Shown piece by piece: positions 59,101 to 64,000 of a stretch of 64,000 nucleotides of DNA. Each line of letters starts with the position of its first letter. Position 1 is the first letter of the stretch. The notes under the pieces are model-generated. The model did not search any database. It was given only the letters and a program-made list of their open reading frames with translations, and had not been told where the DNA came from. The stretch spans positions 7,984,449 through 8,048,448 of the forward strand of contig NC_089321.1 of assembly GCF_036669915.1 (NCBI RefSeq), in the 5' to 3' direction. Made by a program: the position numbers and the translations under genes. Source of the DNA: Pocillopora verrucosa (Eukaryota > Cnidaria > Anthozoa > Scleractinia > Pocilloporidae).

Positions 59101-62066
59101 ATGTTAGTTATAAAATGTTCAGAGAAATGCACGCGCCGTGATTGGTCAGAACGAGTCATTATTCATTATGCTGCGCCCAAAGTATGGAATCGACTCCCTT
59201 TGGAAATTAGACAATGTCAATCATTGAACATTTTTAAAGTTTTACTAAAGACACATCTTTTTAAATTAGCTTTTTATTAGTTCTTTTATTAACTCATATT
59301 CTACTTTTATTGTTTTCCGAAAATTGTAAATTATTATTATTATTATCATTATTTGGACTAGCCATTTATTACTTTAAGATTTTAGTGTTGTAATGCGCAC
59401 TCGATCATATCTTTATCGCATGCTAGACTGAGCAATATAGGAAATGAACATTATTATTATTATTATTATATTTCCATAAAGCACGCGCCTTACGTCACAC
59501 GAGTGCACTGTTGAGATATAATGCACGCAGCCTACGTCATCGGTACGAGCGCGCGCAATTCGCGATACATTTTATAGATAATGGTAATTGAACTGAGTGG
59601 AGTGCAATTTGGGCTGAAATAATACGCGTGATTTCAAAATCGGTCGAGCGTGCAGCGCAAGTTCGATTTGAAATCACAAATATGATTTCCGACCAAAATT
59701 GCACGACACTAGGTTCATTTACCACTTTATTACATCTATTTTGAAATCGTCCAAATACAGGACTTGATCACTTCAAATATTTTATTGATGCAGTACTGAG
59801 CTGGTTTGAAATTAAATTTATCCATTTTTTGAGGGGGAAAAGTAAGAGTTTTGGAAACCAAAGAAGCAAAATTTGCCATACGATACTCTTTGTCTATCAT
59901 TTTCCTGCAATTTGACTGGTTACTTTAAACAAGCCTTGAAATCTGACTGGTTGTTTTGTTTTTAGTGTGGCCTGCTCACTTACTGGGAAAAAGATGTGAT
60001 TTAAAGCAAAAATGGTGTGATTCATGAATAAATCGCACCAATTAGAGCCAATCAGATTACAGGTACCACTTTACATGGGTGTAATAAAAGAAATAACAAA
60101 ACTTGTTCCTCGAGTATTGTTGCGTTATATAAGCACGTGGGAATTTTTAAGAACACTCGAGAAGTGCGAGAAGCACTTGGCTTCGGCTCGTGCTTCTCCG
60201 CACTTCTCGAGTGTTCTTAAAAATTCCCAAGTGCTTATAGAACTTAATAATGCACTCGGCGCGCTTTTTATTTCTTTAACATCATGGCAATAACGTAGAG
60301 GACACTGTCGTTGACTTTCGTGCTGCAATAAGTGTGAAAACAGACTTAACTTCTTAGAGTAGAACGAAACTGTCAGCAAATGATGTTTTTCAAGGGTGTG
60401 CACGGCTAACTGAATATTTTGCACCCTAACTGTTTTAAACTTCCTGAAATGCAGGCATTTTTATAACCTAATATAATAGATATATCTTATGCAGTGCAAC
60501 GACTGTTATGGACTGGCTCAACACAATCATTATCCAGAGTTTAAATAAGGGATGAGGGGTGCGGGGCTACATGATTCCCTTTGATGTCGATAAGTTTTCA
60601 TTTGGACTTAACAAGTTTGATATGGTCTATTATTGTAATAAATCAACTCAACAGGAGCCCTCTATACGCTCAGGCTGTGCAGGAGATTTGTCCTCACCTT
60701 TCTCTTTGTCCGCAGCCTCTACATTCGCCCGCTCAGTGTTTTCACGTTTCATCAGCGTCATCGAGTTGCTTAACTGGTGAATCTGCATTTCGTTGTCTTT
60801 AATTTGTGATTTGTGATTTTTTAACTCTTCACCCAAAGTTTCTTGTTTGGTTTTGATTTCGTTGATTTCCTCACCACACGCTTCAAGTTTAGTCAGGGTG
60901 TCTGCTGCAGCCTCTTCAGCTCCACTTAACTTGGAACTCACTCCATCCAGTTTATCTTCTACTTTTTCAATGTGAACCTTCAATCCCTGAAGCTGTTTTT
61001 CATGAGCGTCAAGCATTTCCTGCCCCTTGGGATCTGTTACTTGTGAGTGATCTTTCACATTTTCAGTAATCTCAGCAAAGGCTTCTTTCAAGTTTGCCAG
61101 CACACTTTCAAATCCATCCATTCTTTGCTCAGTATTTTCCAGACTTGATATCGTGTCCCCTTCCTTTTCCCCTTCCTCTTTTCCTGCTTTATCCTCTTTC
61201 ATTGCATTCAGAGATTTCCGCAGTTCCTCCATATCAGAGCGCAGATCACTTGAGGTCTTATGGACTTTGGGCAAAGATTCTTTCAGTTCATTCAGATCAG
61301 ACGCTAAGGCATCTACCATTTCTGTTAAGCCCTCCAGAGAACTTTCTGACGCCTCAAGCGTCCGCTTTATGTTGACCAACTCCACAAAGTCATGAGCGGG
61401 TGTCTTGCTCTCCTTCCTCACTAAGGAAGCCACCGATATAACGGGATCAGGAACAGCGGGAGGGGGGTGTGACTCAAGAAATTCTACACGCCCTTGGAGT
61501 TCTGAAACCCTCCTTTTTAGGCTGTTCAGCGAATCTGATCCTCCAGGTGAGAAAACGGAGCTTCGGGTTAAGGGCGGTTGATCTTTAACTGGAAGATCTT
61601 CTGATTTAGGAGGAGCAATGCTCAATTCTCCTTCTGTAATCGATGCATCCAATTTACTTTCCTCTGTGGGATCAGTTTCCACACTCGTCAACTGTTCTCC
61701 TTCCCTCTGCTCCGCATCTAAGGCTGATGGAGGAGGAGACTCTTGTTCTTGCTCTGTATTGTTTTGAAATGGAGTCGTGGATTCGGCTTCAGGTCCCACC
61801 ATCATTTCAGGAGTTTCTTCGACTTGAAAGACTTCGAGTGATCTTTTTTCTAGACTGGTAACATCGGCATACCCATCCTTGATAAAGTCAATAGCACTTT
61901 TGTGTTCCTCTCCTAGTGTGTCAATGTCGATAGCTTTGTTTTCAATGCCAAGATGCCGTAGTATTTCTTGAAGAAACATGCGCAAAATGTTAAAATTTAC
62001 GGTCCCCACCTCTGGCGAGGAGAGTGCAAAGTTCAAGAGCTTTTCTAACTCGATAAAAGAAGGCAT
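56172..62066 (-). CDS. QRICH2/C16orf96-like coiled-coil protein with DUF4795
   Basis: Four minus-strand exons join in frame to 834 residues: 60698-62066, 58591-58958, 57138-57556, 56172-56520. In mammals the DUF4795 proteins QRICH2 and C16orf96 are testis-linked, and QRICH2 is needed for sperm flagella, so an axonemal role is the likely inference. The N-terminus (MPSFIELEKLLNFALSSPEV, then NFNILRMFLQEILRHLGI) resembles the conserved head of these proteins. Residues about 60-200 are low-complexity and acidic, and about 200-580 is long coiled coil. The DUF4795 end includes ENALKLAIEAIHSDVGKKLD, RKRFLVDHNCISCDRPVKYA and the basic/proline-rich YTTFELEQIRQHMLPGG; its CxxC pair is intact. A variable tail ends the protein. 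The ATG at 62066 is the first in the open frame. It lacks the glutamine-rich repeat of mammalian QRICH2, hence the cautious name. Confidence 0.85.
57620..58383. repeat. Degenerate ACTG/ACCG tetranucleotide array
   Basis: About 760 bases dominated by actg, accg, acca and gact words (gactgactgaccgaccaact and similar), with local higher-order repeats such as 'accatctgaccaactg' repeated near 58120-58210. It lies in the intron between the exons at 57138-57556 and 58591-58958 of the DUF4795 gene. Confidence 0.93.
59130..59475 (+). mobile_element. Truncated LINE 3' end (CR1/L2-like), intronic
   Basis: The frame at about 59160-59280 encodes APKVWNRLPLEIRQCQSL and then FKVLLKTHLFKLAFY with a stop, the typical C-terminus of non-LTR retrotransposon reverse transcriptases. 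It is followed by an AT-rich tail with 'gttgtaatgcgcactcgatc' and two ATT microsatellites (about 59333-59347 and 59449-59470). The rest of the element is missing. Confidence 0.7.
59575..59731. mobile_element. Palindromic MITE-like element
   Basis: The left arm (ataatggtaattgaactgag, agtgcaatttgggctgaaat, gtgatttcaaaatcg) pairs with the right arm (cgatttgaaatcac, atttccgaccaaaattgcac, ctaggttcatttaccacttt). The centre is short. No coding capacity. It lies in the DUF4795 gene's long intron. Confidence 0.7.
60082..60290. mobile_element. Near-perfect palindromic element
   Basis: The inner arms 60127-60176 (tataagcacgtgggaatttt through aagtgcgagaagcac) and 60190-60239 (gtgcttctccgcacttctcg through caagtgcttata) are almost exact reverse complements with a 13-base loop. 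Outer 'aaaagaaataac' and 'tttatttcttta' extend the symmetry. The DNA could form a long hairpin. Confidence 0.78.
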
Positions 62067-64000
62067 GTTTATGCTCTTTAGATGACAGTTTTTCCAACGC
62101 AAGCTCTCTTCCTTTGGATTAACTTTGAGGTGTATTGCGTTCAGCTAATTAATTACGTGATAAATGCCAATTTGCGCGCGCTGATAAAGAATTACGTTAA
62201 GCGTAATGCAGCACTCTTCTGACATAGCTAAATGAAGAACAGACAAGTTCCAGTGCGTGGTTTTCGTCAGGGGAGAGATCGTTTCGCTATTGTATAGGAC
62301 AAACATACCGTGCACTACACACGATGGCCAAGATTTTAGATCTGTGGTTTTTTAATTATGGCCTCTCAGCAGAATCTCCGGTTTTAGAAGGAATAAGCCA
62401 CAGCTGGTTGTTTTCATTTTGAACCGCTCAAAACTATGCCAGAGCTTTTTTTTTTAATTTTTTTTTTTTACGTCAGTTGGGGGAGTCATCAACCCAAAAA
62501 TGTTGATCTAGAAGCAAAATAGGGTTCATTCACCGTGTCTGCATTCCCTATCGAAAATATTCCAAGTCCCTTGGCTTGATCGCTTCAATAAATCTTTTTA
62601 GACGATTGAAAAATCGTTGATCCATTTTATGACCTGACCACGCAAACACTCACTGAAGAGACCCCAAAAATGGGATGTATCATAATTGCTAGCATTTTAG
62701 AGATTCTTTATAAGACATGGTACACTTTACTAAGACGCTATTTTGTAGTTAAGGGAGGTTTTTTAAAAGCTTTTCTTAAGCTTAAAAGCTTAGTAACGAG
62801 ATTTTTTGTAACATTCGACGAGCGCTGGCCTTTAGGAGAATCCAAAAACAGTAGGCTTTTTTTTTTTGTTGCCACTTCAAAATGGCTGGTTGAGAAATTG
62901 TCCCATTTGTAGAAATATCTGAAAATAAGTGTTTGAAAACTCTAAATTTTCTCGTTCTACAAAATTGTAGCAGGAGGTTGTACACCGATGTACAAACGAT
63001 TTCCGTATTCCGATACGCAAGAGGTATTTTGAATACACAACTGCCCTGACTCACAAGGCGACTCGACAAAAGAGAGCAGGTTGTTATATTCCAACACAAT
63101 CGTTAGTGACGAATACAAAATAAATTTATATTTTCCTCGGGAATGGATAAAAAACGAGATGAAAACTAAGACTGGACTGAACTTTATTTCAAACAACAAT
63201 CACTTCCACAGCCGAGCAAGTATAAAAAAACACACATCTCCTCATTACTTCCCCCGGTTGTAGAACGTGTGAGCTAATCAACGACAAATATGAAGAAAGC
63301 CGATTGAAAGAAACACCCACATAATGTGAAATGACTGCTCTCCTCAGAAAAAACTGTATTTTTCTACACCAGGTAATTTCAAGTCGTGGAAAACCGTCAA
63401 AAAAAGGTCAAGATGTCTTTTATTGCCTCAGAAAGGAAGATATTCACTTGACTTGTAGGGCACAAATCGGCCGACCTTATTTAGAAAATGCAAAGAACAT
63501 TGTCACCTTGAAATACTTGTGACCTGGTCGTTGCTTACCTTACGGAATAATAACTTGTGATGATATCGTAAGAAAAGTTTTTTTTAAGGCCTGTCAACAA
63601 ATTTTAAGAACGTGATCTTTATAGTTCCTAAATACATTTTCAGAAAGTTAAGGGATGATCACATTTGTGATTACGCGTGTTAGAAGTAAAATATTCGATC
63701 TTTCAAACCAGGATAACAATTACAATTCATAAGGACAAAACACTACCCGTGTAATAATTAATAAATTATGTAAGGCGACGGTTCATATAGTTACTCCTCG
63801 AAGCTTTCCGGAAATTTTCATTAAGCTTTGCAGGTGACGGTCAAGGAGCAACGACATATAGAAAAGGTGCAATATATTCAATCTTCTTTTGAGTCATCTG
63901 TGCAATACATTTATGGTATGGGTTTTGTGTCCCGGCGACACTTAGATCCTGTTTCGTCCCTTTAGCAAATCATAACGCTCGAGCTATGATATAGGCTATC
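62067..64000. other. Intergenic, right end of the window
   Basis: Upstream region of the minus-strand DUF4795 gene, then about 1.7 kb with no recognised gene. A speculative two-exon frame on plus (ATG at 63331, donor after 63372, acceptor before 63834, stop at 63966) is reported among the findings only. Confidence 0.45.

Noticed and set aside
60559-60802. Two overlapping plus-strand frames of 73 codons
   Set aside because: They are mostly antisense to the donor end of the large DUF4795-gene exon.

Overview
The window is animal nuclear DNA: AT-rich, with intron-split genes, GT-AG introns (one probable GC-AG), polyadenylation signals and many dispersed repeats. The protein set (WDR24, HSD17B8, alpha-tubulin, an SLC12 cotransporter, NACA, OS9, QPRT, a QRICH2-type protein) is ordinary metazoan. 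An intronless orphan rhodopsin-like GPCR, a shuffled Ig/CUB/NTR-like secreted protein with phase-1 introns, and the repeat types (tRNA-like SINEs, palindromic MITEs, a LINE tail) fit an anthozoan cnidarian, probably a stony coral or relative. That placement is inference, since no ribosomal or mitochondrial marker is present.

Layout, left to right: the 5' half of WDR24 on minus (454-3306, continuing off the left edge); a seven-exon secreted NTR-like/Ig/CUB/NTR-like gene on plus (4860-11301); an intronless class A GPCR on plus (12766-13737); HSD17B8 on minus (14231-18806, eight exons); a divergent alpha-tubulin on plus (19234-24549, six exons); an NKCC-type SLC12 cotransporter on plus (27575-35046, seven exons); NACA on plus (38094-42143, seven exons); OS9 on minus (43486-54829, thirteen exons); QPRT on plus (54947-55849, one exon); a QRICH2/C16orf96-like DUF4795 protein on minus (56172-62066, four exons). 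All exon chains were built by hand from splice signals and reading phase, and each closes in frame.

Three head-to-head pairs share upstream regions: WDR24 with the Ig/CUB gene, HSD17B8 with tubulin (427 bp), and OS9 with QPRT (117 bp). NACA/OS9 and QPRT/QRICH2-like are convergent. The genes do not form one pathway. They cover nutrient sensing to TORC1 (WDR24), fatty-acid or steroid metabolism (HSD17B8), the cytoskeleton (tubulin), ion and volume control (SLC12), nascent-chain handling (NACA), ER-associated degradation (OS9) and NAD synthesis (QPRT).

The most notable items are the unusual architecture of the secreted protein, whose mature N-terminus may be a TIMP-like cysteine; an alpha-tubulin with Gln at position 40 and a C-terminal Phe; a 1.3-kb pure polypurine tract in an OS9 intron; a 0.75-kb tetranucleotide-derived array in the QRICH2-like gene; and a family of about 200-bp dispersed repeats with at least ten copies in the window.
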